From Asterella californica (taxonomy: Eukaryota > Streptophyta > Marchantiopsida > Marchantiales > Aytoniaceae): a DNA stretch of 64,000 bases. Under the pieces are notes generated by a model. It was not told the origin of the DNA. It was given only the letters and a program-made list of their open reading frames with translations, and did not search any database. Numbering within the stretch: the stretch's first letter is position 1; the number at the start of each line of letters is the position of its first letter. Made by a program: the position numbers and the translations under genes. This document shows positions 25,301 through 37,387 of this stretch, piece by piece. Where the stretch lies: contig JAYKYS010000014.1 of assembly GCA_036924285.1 (NCBI GenBank), positions 8,866,001 through 8,930,000 on the forward strand, read 5' to 3'.

Positions 25301-27460
25301 AAGATTGGATACATGGAGCTAGCTCCCAGGCACCCTGATTCTAGTAAAACTAACCAGTTTCACACACACGTGATGCTGTACCTGTTTCTGCACCTGCCGA
25401 ATCTTACGATACCGCACGATCTTCTCAGTCCTGAATAAGTTAGCTATCACTATGACTCGCTCACATGGAGAAAGTGATTTTCTCCAGGGCCCGAGTGTCC
25501 GCCCTCATAACCTACTGATTCATGATGCAGTTGAATACTGCGCACATGCACAACCTACATGTTAAATACAGCATTATGATGCCCGAAAGGAGCTCTAATT
25601 TTATATCAAATCATCTTTATCCATCCCTTTTGTCCAGTTTGAAGCACCAATTCAGGATCCCACGTCACAGCCTCATGTTTTATCTGTAATATGCTCAAGA
25701 ACAGGCGAATTAGTATGACTTTCTATGGGACCTCCACTAATATAATATGCCAGTGTCGCGGGCTTAACTCGCTTCTTGCACGGCCAGAAAGATAAAACTA
25801 ACCAATTCTTGTACTTTAAGCTAGTGGTCAAAGACTCACGACAGTGATGGATCGCAGCCATCCTATATTTAGGTCGAAAGTTCTTGAGGAAGAGAAGTAC
25901 AGATCTCTCCGTTGTTGTGTCGGCTTGGTCACTGTAAAGTTCTGTAAACATCATTCCTGAGCACACACAAGATGCCTCCTCATGGGCGCTTCGTAACTCT
26001 CGCCTCAGATGTTGCTCGCTCCCAGTGACAAGGAGTTGACTTCCATTAGTGAGGTCCGAATTAGAGAACGCTTGGCTACTTCCGACGACGACGTTGGCTC
26101 CATTGCACGACTCACTAGGTTTGTTTCGTTATTTTTAGCTACCGATCTGTGTGTTCTGCTGCTACTACTGCATGAGTTAGGGCTCTGTACCTCTTAGAGA
26201 GTAAGTTTCAGAAACTCCTTAATGTCACAGAATTTTGGCTTCGAGGTCCAATCTGGACATATACCGTAACCCCGCTTTCATCTCTCTTGAACTGAGCCAA
26301 AATATCCTCTGTACTTTCTGACTGCACATTCTGCTTCGTATCACTAGCAGTAGACGTAGTCCGAACTCCCCGCATAGCTTATTGGCCCAAGCGCCCCAAA
26401 CTCGCAAGGCGCTCTTCCTCTGATAGCATGGTTCTATGTATGACTCACTATTGTAGTTTATCAGCAACGTACAACAGGAGAGTCGTTATTACGCGTCTGA
26501 AACCACGCGCTTCCAGCTGTGATAAGTGTACTAGATTTTGATCCGCCTGGGATTCAAGACATTTTTTACTGCAAAAATTTAAGTTCTGTCTAGTCAGGTG
26601 CTCTTAGCCTCACAAGCAGGTAGTGCCCGGTGAGGCCAAACGTCCTCTCATCAGCAAGCCAAGCTCCCCCGTAGACTATAGTATAGAAGTAGCTAAAACT
26701 TGTAGTTGTTATCCATCGCAGCTCCTGGAGCTTCGAGATGCGGACAAGCGTCAGTCCTGCAGGTTTGGTTCGATGACTCGAAGGGAGTAAGTGCAGGGCC
26801 ATCTTAACACGGTATTGAGTTTCAGATGCTGACTGAGTCGAACGTTCTGGGACATGTTGACCCGGAACTGCATGTGCACAATGAGTGTGAGTGCATGCAC
26901 GGTGGGTGAGTGAGCGTGGGGAGGGGAGGAGAGGGAAGAGAGGGAAGAGAGGGAAGAGAAGAGAGTGTAGGTTGAAAGGGTGGAGAGTGATTGGGTAGGT
27001 TAGTGTAGATTTGTGTATCTATTTTTCTTAGTTTTTTGTTTTTGATTTTTTTTTTTTAGAATTGAAATATTTCATGAAGACATGAGCAATAGAATTCAAT
27101 ACTTTTGGGTTTTTTAGGGTTATAGAGTCTTCTGTTTAAATTTTTTGAGTGTTCTTTTTTACATATAGTGTGTTTTTTATCATTAGAGGATTAGGGTTCT
27201 TTATTTGAGAGTATATTTTTGAGTTGTTTTTATTACGAGTGTCGTTTGGTTGGATATCGTCTTTTTTCTAGCTATGAATATTCTCTCTCTTATGAGATCG
27301 ATCTGATTCGAAACACATCATGTCCAGTATGCGATCAGTTATTTATTTCGCAAAAGTGTAACTGTCTCCAATACTTGAGCTATAGAATGTGGAATATGTC
27401 CATGAGCTACTACTGTCGCTACTTGAAAAAACTCTATGAAACCACTAGAGGAGTCGTCTA
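22356..27460. other. Long stretch without a supported gene, many simple repeats
   Basis: The left end should hold the atpD promoter. Purine or low-complexity tracts occur at 22821-22849 (GAGAG), 23599-23649 (GGGCTGGACT, then GGCTT units) and 26917-26965 (GGGAAGAGA units). After the last tract, 27000-27240 is strongly T-rich. The longest plus frame, near 23802-24308, lacks motifs. No gene is supported. Confidence 0.45.
26917..26965. repeat. Purine-only GGGAAGAGA minisatellite
   Basis: The tract has several GGGAAGAGA units, is almost pure purine on the plus strand, and is followed closely by a T-rich region. Confidence 0.85.
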
Positions 27461-27938
27461 TCAAAAACAATACCATAAGTGCTCGTAAACCATCCTAGAC
27501 AGACCTCCAAAAGATAGACGTGGAGCTGTATAAAAAGCTTGGGCAAACAAATATCTATAGAGACATAATGACTCCTCAAGTTGATAGTCCTGAACCTCAA
27601 GTGGTGAAAGATCACCCAATGAGGGGTGAAGAAAACACAGTGAAGTGATCGTCTTCTCAGTAGGACATGCCATTGATAAAGGATGCAATGCTCTAGTAGC
27701 TCTACTATACTCTCCAACCTGACCTAACAATCTTATATCGTCGTATGTGAACGGAAGATGAGACGTCATATGTAGAAGCAGACTCACTCCTACCTCGTGC
27801 AAGACGTACTGATTTCTCTTGTAAGATCGTACAATCACCAGCACGGAATCTTCGAAGACGAACTGGGTCGCGCCCCTCATTCTCAAGATCGGACGCAGAC
27901 GCAAACAACAGACCCTAGCGGACTTGCGCTAGGTTGTG

Positions 27939-28433
27939 AACTTCCTGGGACATGTCATTAGTGCAGAAGGAGTCGACCTGGATATGCAAAAGGTGGACGC
28001 AATTGTGACTTGGGAGCCTCCGACTACAGTGAAGAGGATGCGGCGATTCTTAGGATTGGCGCAGTTCTACCGCAAGTATGTGAAGGGGTTTTCAAAGATC
28101 GCGAAGCCGCTGACGGACTGGACGGACAAAGACGCACAGGTAAGTAGGACCAAGGAGGTGGATGATGCGTTTCAGACGATCAAAGCTATTTTGTCAAAGG
28201 CACCAGTTTTGAAGCTGCCGGAGTTCGACAAACCATTCGAGGTGCACACGGACGCGAGCGACTATGCGATTGGCGGAGTGTTGGTGCAGGATGGAAAACC
28301 TGTAGCGTACGTACGAAAGCAAGAAACTATCTGGGACAGAGAGTCGATGACCGACTCACGAGAAGGAACTGTTTGCGGTGGTTCATTGCTTGAGGAAATG
28401 GCGGCATTACTTGGGACTTCACAAAACTCTTAG
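27939..28433 (+). pseudogene. Ty3/gypsy reverse transcriptase-RNase H remnant
   Basis: The frame shows NFLGHVISAEG, MRRFLGLAQFYRKYVKGFSK and AKPLTDWT, the RT thumb region, then VHTDASDYAIGGVLVQDGKPVAY, the start of the RNase H domain. After VAY the RNase H sequence continues only in another frame, which also has an in-frame TGA, so the gene is dead. The RT catalytic core and the integrase are missing on either side. Confidence 0.9.
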
Positions 28434-28479
28434 GACATAAGGGCCTACCCCAAGAGGGCCCCAGACGAACGCTGACCTA

Positions 28480-29345
28480 AGGGGGCGAGTCTAGGAACGG
28501 ACTGAAACATGAGTCTCAGACATAGGTCTGAGACGTGGGACCGAGACGTGGGTCCGAGACGCAGACGAACCACAGGGTTCGACCCTGGGTCTGGACCACA
28601 TGTTTCGAAAAAACTGCTAAGTGTTGGAGCTCCAGGGACGTTTTAGGTCGTGGACGGAGCTCCACATAAGATCTCGAGACGAGTGAGGTATCATTGGAAA
28701 GATCTCGTCGAGAGCTTTCCAGTGATATATAACACTCCTCGATCTGACCTCCGAGCTGGAAGTTATAGCCGAACCACAATCGGGTTGTGATATAATTTTC
28801 AGGGACCAAAGAGGAGGACGAAGCCGCCGATCCCCAGAAGTATATATGAGGGGGGCTCGATGCCTGGGTGGGCCAGGACGAGTCATCCGACCCCAGGGTT
28901 CGGCGGGCGGACTCTGGGGGCATGAGGTGATGGCAGGGTCAATTCCAAGGCACGTTCCGATCTAGACTTGGACGTCTAGACTTAGGAACAATGTAAGGGC
29001 CCGGGCAAGACTAGAGAACGAGTCGGCGGGTTAGACCACCGTTCGGGAACCTAGACCCAGACGGACATCACGGGCGGTTGGGTCGCTAGGTGTGCTGGAG
29101 ACACCGTTTAGGACCCTGGACTTTATGGGAAGTCCGCCCCAAGTCATATTGTGACTTGCTCATGTTTGGGACCGACTTAGGCGGATCTAAGTCGGGACTT
29201 AGGATTGCTGAGCTTGATGGTTAGAGAGACGGTCCGGCTCCGGTCCGGACCAAACAGAACTAAGGTAAGTGGTGCATGGACGCTAACTTGTGATTATGTT
29301 TGCAGGTTAGCGGTGTAAAGTTTGCGACCTGCTGAGCTAGAGCTT
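28480..29345 (+). other. LTR-like regulatory stretch
   Basis: This non-coding part of copy A follows the gypsy pol remnant. It has repeated GAGAC(GT)GGG-CCGAGAC motifs near 28510-28570, a GGAAAG/CTTTCC fold near 28695-28722, a TATATATG box at 28841, and a GTAAGT to TTTGCAG pair at about 29265-29305. This looks like a plant gypsy LTR with promoter. I could not define TG...CA ends or a primer-binding site. Confidence 0.4.
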
Positions 29346-29704
29346 CCGCTGGCGCAACAAGGCGGTAGGTGCGCGAAAACTGCCACCTCCTGATGTCCAC
29401 TTTGTCACCTCAAGTATAATGTAGACATCAACGCGGTAGTAAGAAGACCTCCAAGAAGAAAGACTAATGATGTCATAATGATTGCAGGTGTAGACCTCCT
29501 CTCTAGGCTAACATGGGCATCCAATCATAGCTCTTCTGAATCTTTTCCATCCGATCGATAATCATCGGCAAGATTCTCCTACGACTTGTTAGTCGTACCA
29601 TTGTTCTTCAGCTTCGAGATATTTTTCAAGACCATCTTTGTCCACATCAGTTTGGAGTTGTGATGTCTAAAAGTTGTGAGTCTATATCTCGGTCTATCTA
29701 AGGT

Positions 29705-30315
29705 TTGGTCTCCTATAGATATTCTATCGGACCTCCAACTCCCAGAGGAATTTTTACACCTAGAGATGGTATACGTATCTTTGGAGTACCGGTGGGTTCA
29801 AAGGACTTCGTCTCTCGGTTCTTAGATGTTGCTCTAGCAGAGGATGTTTTGCATACTGAGGATCTCCTTAGGTTAGAGGACCCCAAGTTGTCTTTAGTAT
29901 TCTTTTCTCTTTCATTGCACATCGTCCGGGTTACTTACTCCACACATAGTACATTCATCTCTTATCTTCGTCTCGCGTCTTAGAGAGTTTGATAAGAGGA
30001 TCATGGAGATCTTTGGGACATCTTAGGATCGGAGACCTTTGAGTGCATGATAGAAATCTCGCACGTAAGCGGACATCATTGTCTATATCATGTGACGGGA
30101 TGCGTTTATTATCTATGAAAGAGACTCCTTCGACAACTTTTTTTGTTAGTTGGGTCCTCTTAGCACCTTGGCTCTCTTGCCGTTTTGTCGTGCGAGATAG
30201 ACTTATCCTGGAGAGCTATGTGAGAGAGGTGGAAGATGATTCTTATCTACTACAGATGCGTCTCCATGAGATAAGAGATAGTTTGACTCTTGAGACACGT
30301 GAGACACATCCTTGA
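29705..30315 (+). pseudogene. C-terminal reverse transcriptase-like fragments
   Basis: Two short frames resemble the region after the catalytic core of a plant and protist RT family known from non-LTR-like elements. The first has GIRIFGVPVGSKDFVSRFL and LLRLEDPKLSLVFF (like GVPVGSP-FV-FL and LDDPQ-A). The second has LSISCDGMRLLSMKE and FFVSW (like LP-R-GGLGL and FLASW). They are separated by a stop. The assignment is by family recollection, and the catalytic part is absent. Confidence 0.45.
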
Positions 30316-30805
30316 TTCGATACCTTAGCTACAGATGGATCTCATGGACTGCAGTCTTCTCTAACGGGACACCACTTCCAGCAAGTTCTTGGTTCTTCCA
30401 TCGCTTCATCCCTCTAACATTGGAGATATATGGATAGATAGTCTCGGAGTTCGACGTTCTTATTCGAGATTGTGTCAGAGCTTACCATGAGAGACGCCAG
30501 GGGTATCACTTTCTTTTTCTTTTTGCACTATATCTTTTAGACAGTGAGTTTTCATTACTCTACAAAGAGCGTTAGCAGGCACAGTCCACATGAGAGCTAT
30601 TGTAGTAGGCGGTGTTACTTCATGTGCACAAGTTGTATGTAGGAGTTAAGAGTGATAAGTGACCTTAGAGCTACGGATAAATGTTCTTCCTCCCTTGGGG
30701 GGAGTTGGTTGCTTGGCCCTTTGGTTCCCTCTTTCCCTTGTAATGCTTGATGAGGTCTTTCCATCCGTTGATTATTCATTGCGTCGCGTGTTTCCCATAT
30801 GCACA

Positions 30806-30829
30806 ATATATATATATATATATATATAT
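30806..30829. repeat. AT dinucleotide microsatellite in copy A
   Basis: A perfect AT run, six bases shorter than the equivalent run in copy A' (40984-41013). Confidence 0.95.
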
Positions 30830-31388
30830 GAATGAGGGTTAGGCGGATGCCTAGCTGGTTTGACCCGACAACCTTATTCCCGAGGTTTCCAACCGGAAAG
30901 AGATTTTACTTTACTCCAACTCTTCAGCACGTTTTCTGCGTTCGAACTTCAAGGAATTTCCATGTTTCATCATCATACATCTCAGCAACTTAGATCAACA
31001 GACAGGTTTTTCTTTTTGTTTGGTTTTGTTTTAGGCCTATTTTCGCTGTGGTGCTTTCAACATCAAAGATCAACGAACAGGTACCACCAATTATGTTAGT
31101 GTACTAACGTCTACGACATCATTCCAACTTCCAGGACGAACGCCAAAAGAGTATACTACGAGTCAAGAAGCGTGTTAGAGCTTGCTCGCCACAGACGAGT
31201 TGCCACAGCCAAGGTTCCTTTGAGGGGAGGAGAGGAGGCGGAGGTGATGGCGATGGCGGGGAGTGAGGGCTGAGGACATTTGGGTCCACGGTGATGACCG
31301 CTTAGGCGCGCCATAGGGAGCTTTTTTGAAGAAGTGGGGTAATTGAAACACAAGGGAGTATCGAGCAGTGAATTTGGAGTTGAACGGT

Positions 31389-33343
31389 ATGCAAGAACTG
31401 ATACAAGAAGAGAAGAGTCTGAAGGAGAAGAACAAGAAACCAGATGTAAGCGAAGCAGAAATCCGGAATTTTGTTTTTACTGCCGCAGTCACCGGGAAAG
31501 AATCAAATGGGGCTGGGATCCACAAAGCACCAGCAAAAGATCAAAAGCGAACGAGTAGGGGAAGGCTCACACTAAAAGACATCACGAACGAGCCGGAAGG
31601 ATACAGACAAGACGGGAGACCAGAGACCAAAGAGGTAGGTATTCCGCTATCACCTCCATTAAAGCGAGCAAGAGAAGGTACAATGTCAGAGTTGGAGCTC
31701 TTAGGGAACCAGATAGCAGGGCACAGAAGTGGAGCAATAATAGGAGCAGGTAGCGAAACTAGGAAGCCACAGAAGGATGGACCAATGGAGGAAAGGACGC
31801 TGCAGGGAACTGGAAGGCCTCCTGTCAATATCCAAGGGAGACAACAACTGGCGGCAAACGCCCAGACTCCTCCTTCATGAAACGCACCAACAGGGAACGG
31901 TCTTCAGCCTACGAGAAACATAAACACAGAAATAAGATCGAATCAGAACCACAAGGAAGACAGAGGGGGAGAAAAGGGAGAGGAAAGACGACCTAACACT
32001 GGAAGAGACACGAAGAAGAAGGAGGAAGGAACGCTAGAGAGAGAAAGGAGAGTACAGAACTGGGCAGAAATTGCGGGATCTCAAGAATCCATAAATCGGA
32101 ACCTGGCCAGATTTCACAAGAACGGAGAAGCGAGAAAACACACTTACCCGGAACTCTATGAAGATCAGGCTGTCTCGGAATCGACGAGGGAGAATCTGAT
32201 GACGGCCCTGCGAGAAATGAAGGAGAAGGACCCGCCGAGAGAAGGTCAAAAAACAACGAGAATTACTACTACAAAAAGATTGCTGCTCAATAGAATGACA
32301 AAGCTGGAGAGAACTGCGTTTGTGCTGTACACCGCAGATATCGCGCCATCAAGAGATATGGTGAGGGATTGGACAGAGATAATACTAACCCAACAGATGG
32401 GAATCCTCGTAGAAAGACTACGCGTGCTGGGAAGGAATTGCTTTTTGATTCAAGTAGCGGAGAAAGAACAGAGAGATAGAATTCTTGCTGTTTCTCCCCT
32501 GTTCATGAGGACAAGGATGGTGTTTGCATTCCCGTGGGAACCCTCCTTTGATCCAACGAATTTGCGCACAAGACGGGCACCGGTATGGATGGAGTTAGCA
32601 GGCATCAATACGGGGTACGAGTACCTAGGAGAAGAGATGTTAGCAAGCTTAGGAGAGGTGCTGTACCTGACGAATGAGCAGAAAGAATGCCAGTTCCACT
32701 GCGTTCGCGGTTGTGTGCTTCTGGACCTAGATACTGATCATCGAAGTGGAGGACGATGAGGAGCTGGAGGTGTACAGGCAAAAGGTTACGTACAAGAATC
32801 TCCCTGATGCCTGCTTTCATTACCACCAGAGGGGGCACATTGTTAGACATTGTCCAAGCAAGCGATTGGCGCAAGAAAACAGAAAAACAAAGCGCAAACC
32901 TGCCCAAAAACCAGCCAGACAAAGAGAAAGGGAAGATTGATGGAGAAGGATTCACACAGATGGAAGGAAGGAGGCAAGCAGCGAAGGCGAATACTACAGG
33001 TAATGCCTCATCATCCGGGAACTTGACAACAATGAACGCGTTCCAGGCACTGGAAACCCTAGAGAGGAAGGAAGAATACGAACAAGCTACAGAAGAGGCA
33101 CAGGGACTGAGAAATAAAGACAAGGAAGAAAGGAAAACTGAGGTAAAGAAAGACAAGGAAAACCACAAAGAGGACTCGAGAAAGTGGGAAAGAAATCAGA
33201 GTGATAGCAATGGAACGGAAAAAGGCAGTGGAGAAGAGCAGGAAATGATAAGGGAGATGACAACCTCAAAAGAAGAAGGAGAGCAGCAAAGGAAGAGCAA
33301 TGATGGTATGGACTTGGAGGAGGAAGAAGGATACAAGACTTAG
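31389..33343 (+). pseudogene. LINE ORF1, gag-like RNA-binding protein (broken)
   Basis: From the ATG at 31389 the frame runs to 32757 with one in-frame TGA at 31878. It then continues in two further frames (about 32740-32940, then to 33343), so there are two frameshifts. The middle part (WTEIILTQQMGILVERLRVL, then FPWEPSFDP and MELAGI) resembles the DUF4283-type domain of plant L1 ORF1. It is followed by a knuckle-like CFHYHQRGHIVRHCP at 32812. The C-terminal part has MNAFQALETLERKEE and a Lys/Glu-rich tail. Normal role: binding element RNA in the retrotransposition particle. Confidence 0.8.
32812..32853 (+). other. Zinc-knuckle motif with one Cys lost
   Basis: The ORF1 knuckle reads C-x2-Y-x4-H-x4-C instead of C-x2-C-x4-H-x4-C. 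Codon 32821-32823 is TAC where TGC is expected, a single G-to-A change. Confidence 0.75.
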
Positions 33344-33501
33344 CATGAATATGCGGTTGAGATGCAAAAGCGAAAAGATCAGGAGAGCAAAAACAGAGGG
33401 TCTTCTGCTCAGGCGAGGTCCGCCTCTAGATCCAAGACGAACAACATCAGCACAGGGGAGCAGAACGGGTCTGGGAGGAACAAACTAACACAAGGTTATA
33501 G

Positions 33502-36500
33502 ATGAAGCTAAACCTACGAGTTGCGACGTGGAACATCAGGGGTCTGGGTCATCCCAACAGTATGAGAAGAATAAAGAATTGGTGGAATGGATGCGGTGGA
33601 CAACCTGACATACTGATGCTTCAGGAACTGAAAGTAAAGGAGGAGAATACAGAGTTCTGTCTTCAGCAAATAGCGAAAAGTGAAAATGTGATTGTAGACT
33701 ACACTATAGAAGAAAGAGCTGGTGCGGCACTAGTCATTCTAGATAGATGAAAGGTGGTTGCAGGAGGAGTCAAAGGAGATGGTACGGTTGCATGGGCAAA
33801 GATTGACACTACAGAAGGAACTTTTAATGTTGCCTCTATATACGGTCCAAACGAGAGGAGCAGAAGAATAACACTATGGGAGTGGTTAGGAAATACTCTT
33901 GAAGAAGACAACTGGATAATTGGTGGAGATTGGAACTCTGTGGAAACGCCGGTCGACAGTGTAGGAAAAACCGTGATGCAGCACGGGTCGGAGCGAAGAA
34001 AGTGGCAGCAGCTGAAAACGCAACTGGATCTAGAAGACGGAATTGAGTTATCATCGCAGAAGGGCCCTTACTTCACAAGGCAGCAAAGAGTGGAAAACAG
34101 GCTAGATCAGTCAAGGCTGGACAGAATCTACATCTCAAGAAGGGGAGAATGGCTAACTTGTAGACCAACACTGACACATGACGGAAAGCAGGTGTTCTCA
34201 GACCATCTACCAATCCTGCTAACATGGTCCCAAAGCACCTAAAACGAAGGAAGGAAGAGCACGTACTATAAGGTGTCCACGGAAACCTTGAAGAATGAAA
34301 TCCTGCTGCGTGCAAGCAAAGAAGCGTGGAAAGAGACTGGAAGAAACGTGAAGGACTCGAGAATCGGGTGGGAGCTGAAATGGAACAGAACAAAGGCGAT
34401 ATTGAAGGAAGGGGACAGAGAACTACAAAAGAGGAGGAAGGAGAGGTTGGGCAAACTCGAAGTACTGGAGAACAAGAAAAAAGCAGTAGCTGACAGAAGG
34501 TGCACTGTGGCTGATGAAGAGTTGACAAGAATGGAGAAAGAAATAGAGACGCTGGAACGAGAGAAGGCTGAATTCTGGAGGAAGCGAAGTAAGGTGAGAT
34601 GGATTCGGGAAGGGGAAGCACCGTCCAAATTCTTCTTTGCCATCACCAAGGCTAAACGGCTGAAGGAAGCAATTACTACCCTGCAAACGGAAGACGGAAG
34701 AACACTAACGGAAGGAAGGGAAATAATCAACGAGATACACGACTATTATCGGAGATTATTTTCAAAAGATGAAGAGGTTGAGAAGGCGCAAGAGCAGAGA
34801 CAGAAAGCACTAGCATTAGTGAAGAAGACCGCGAGCAGAGAAGAAAATGATAAGCTGATTAGAATGCCTACCAAGGATGAAGTCAGGGAAGTGGTTAACA
34901 GCTTAGGAAACGAGAAAACGCCAGGGTTAGACGGGATGACTAGCGAGGCGATTAAAGCGCTGTGGACTGTGATGGGAGACGACTTCATGGCTGTAATTCA
35001 AAAATACTGGGTAGAGAAGAGAATGTCCTGGAAAATGACGCAAGGCGTCATCAAGCTGCTACCCAAAGAAGGAAATCTCGAAGTGTTGAAGAACTGACGA
35101 CCCCTTTCAATGCTCTGCACCACATACAAGGTGATTAGTAAGTTGCTTGCAAATCGTCTCAGGGAGGTCACTCCCGCACTTGTGGACAAGCGGCAAAAAG
35201 GCTTCATTAAAGGAAGACACATAGAGGACAACCTGCTTGCCTTTAACCTTGGAAAGGAGTGGACGGAGAGAAGAGGGTACCATGCAATGTTCGTCAAGCT
35301 GGACTTTGAAAAGGCGTATGACAGGGTGAACCATACTTACTTGTGGGAAACAATGAAACAGATGAAAATTGATGAGAACTTCATTCTGTTAACCAAAGGG
35401 CTGGTTAAAGAAGCCACCTCGAAAGTGCACGTGAATGGGCACTTCACTGAGGACATACAACTGCAGAGAGGCGTTAGACAAGGATGTCCATTGGCCCCCC
35501 TCCTGTTTGCGATTGCATCTCAACCCTTGATGTGTATGCTAGACGAAGCTGAAAAACAAGGAGAGCTGCAAGGGATCCCACTGTCCCAAAAGGAAGGGAA
35601 GACTCTGCTCCACCAACTGTTTGCCGACGATACAGGGATCAGCCCCGGAGCATCAGCACGCAACTTCAGTAACCTACAGAAGATTATTGAAGAGTATGAA
35701 CAAATCTCGGGAGCAAAACTCAACGTTGCCAAATCCACGATTATTCCACTGGCGATGGATGAGGCCCCTAAATGGATGGGAGCTACAGGGTGTCACGTAG
35801 CTGCAAAGAGAGAGATAGTTAGATATCTTGGATACCCTATAGGATGGCAGATTACTGAAGAGGATCAGGCAAAATATGTAATAGAGAAGATGGCAAAGAA
35901 ACTGAAGAACTGGACGTACAGGCTCCTTCCGATGGCTGGTAAAATTGTGGTGGTGAAGCATGTGCTAAGGGCGATCCCCACGCACATCTTATCGTGCCTA
36001 TCCTTCAGCAAAAGTACGACGGACACCATGGAGAGGATGTGCAGAAAGTTTGTATGGGGCATCAACAAAGAGGGTCAAGATAGAGTGCCACTGATAGCTT
36101 GGGACGAATTCAAGAAGAAAAGGAGGGACGGGGGAATGGGGCTCATGGCCTTCGAGACACAGCAAAAAGTCTTAAAAGCTAAACTGTGCTCTCGGTTCAT
36201 CAGAGAGGAAGATGAGGACTGGATAAGGGTGGCGGAAAAACTGGCTGAAGATGGAAGAAAGAGAGGAAGGAATGGACAGCGCAAGAAATATGGATACTAA
36301 CTACCCCTCCGAAAGCTGCCAAAGCGAGGACCTACAACACACTGAGAAACATCTGGTGTGAACTCAGGAAGCAAGTGCAACTTGACACAAACAGAAGAGT
36401 TTTCGGAATAAATACCTCTGTTTTGCAGATCTCTCTTCTGGATGAAAGCGAGGGGTGGATAACGAAAGAGACAGCGAGAGAAGTTAGGAAAGTGGCGAAA

Positions 36501-37387
36501 GAAGGGAAGATGGCCATGGTAGCTCCCTTCAGAGAGTGGTGCATCCGGAACGGGCTCAGGAGAGAAAGAGAATCGGAAGAGGTACGAAAAGTTAGGGACT
36601 GAGCTCAAGCTATCAAACTGAAAACACCAGAAGATCACTTCACGAGATCGAAGGATGGCAATGGAAAACGAAGACGAACAAAACAATCGAAGGGTGGGAC
36701 TTATCCACGAGAGACTGGAGTGGAATACTGGAAGGTGAAACGAGCCATCACATGAGACTTAACAACAAGTGGAGGAGCGAAGATACTGTGAAAACCTGGA
36801 GAAAGAGATGGAGAAGAATCTGGTCGGCTCGCATCCCTACCCGTGATAAGACGTGGCTGTGGAAAATCATACAGCAAGGGTTCCCGACGGCTGGAAGAAT
36901 GGCGAAAATGAAGAAGGGGAGCGGGATATGCTCTAGATGTGAAAAGGAAGAAGAAAGTTTCGATCACTGCTTCTGGGAGTGCGAAAAGACGAGGAGTAAA
37001 TGACAACTGTGGTTCAGGATCGCGCAAGGGATCTTATATAGATCTAGCCCTCCCCTCACCTTAATGGAAGCCATTGATGAGGCTAGCAAAGGCGGAAAGG
37101 CAACAAAACAAATAGGCACGATAGAAATCCTGTCCCAGATATGGATGGAACGCAACGAGAAGGTGTTCAAAGGGAAAGTTAGGAGCATACCTCTGCTGGT
37201 CGGCATCAACAACATCGAAAGAAAAGCGAAGGCGCTCACCGCGAGGAAGGAAGACGACGCGGAGAAGAAGAAGGAGGACAGAATCTCACAAATCAACTTT
37301 GAAATCAACATCCTCCGGGAACGATGTAAGGCCCCGTACTTCCAACAACAAATAGAGCGTCTGCGGGAGACTAATGTTGATGATTAG
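33502..37387 (+). pseudogene. LINE ORF2, endonuclease-reverse transcriptase (broken)
   Basis: ATG at 33502. The endonuclease motifs VATWNIRGLG, LQELK, ASIYGPN, IIGGDWNSVET, SRLDRIYIS and SDHLPI are all present. The RT follows with EKTPGLDGMTSEA, QKGFIKGRHIEDN, FVKLDFEKAYDRVNH (motif A), RGVRQGCPLAPLLFAI (motif B) and HQLFADDTG (motif C, FADD, at 35620-35631). A zf-RVT domain lies near 36752-37003 (CSRCEKEEESFDHCFWEC). In-frame stops are TGA at 33748, TAA at 34240, TGA at 35095 and TGA at 37001. The frame also shifts near 36300 and again before 36752. The first three stops lie in one unshifted frame. The catalytic residues are intact, which suggests a fairly young loss of function. Confidence 0.92.

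Larger units (their letters stand above)
27939..31192 (+). mobile_element. Composite retroelement repeat, left copy (A)
   Basis: This 3.25-kb segment is repeated almost exactly at 38129-41377. By line-by-line reading the copies are about 98-99% identical, with one deletion of about 13 bp, a few 1-base indels and a TA-run length difference. In order it holds a gypsy RT-RNase H remnant, an LTR-like stretch with TATA box, fragments resembling the C-terminal end of another reverse transcriptase, a TA microsatellite, and unannotated sequence to the edge. The left edge at 27939 cuts into the RT frame, so this copy is truncated. The right edge (CTCGCCAC) joins the LINE directly. Confidence 0.9.

Noticed and set aside
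27461..27904. Minus-strand frame of 147 codons just left of the composite element
   Set aside because: The upstream end is not ATG and no family is recognised. It might be a fragment of another element, but I cannot support it.
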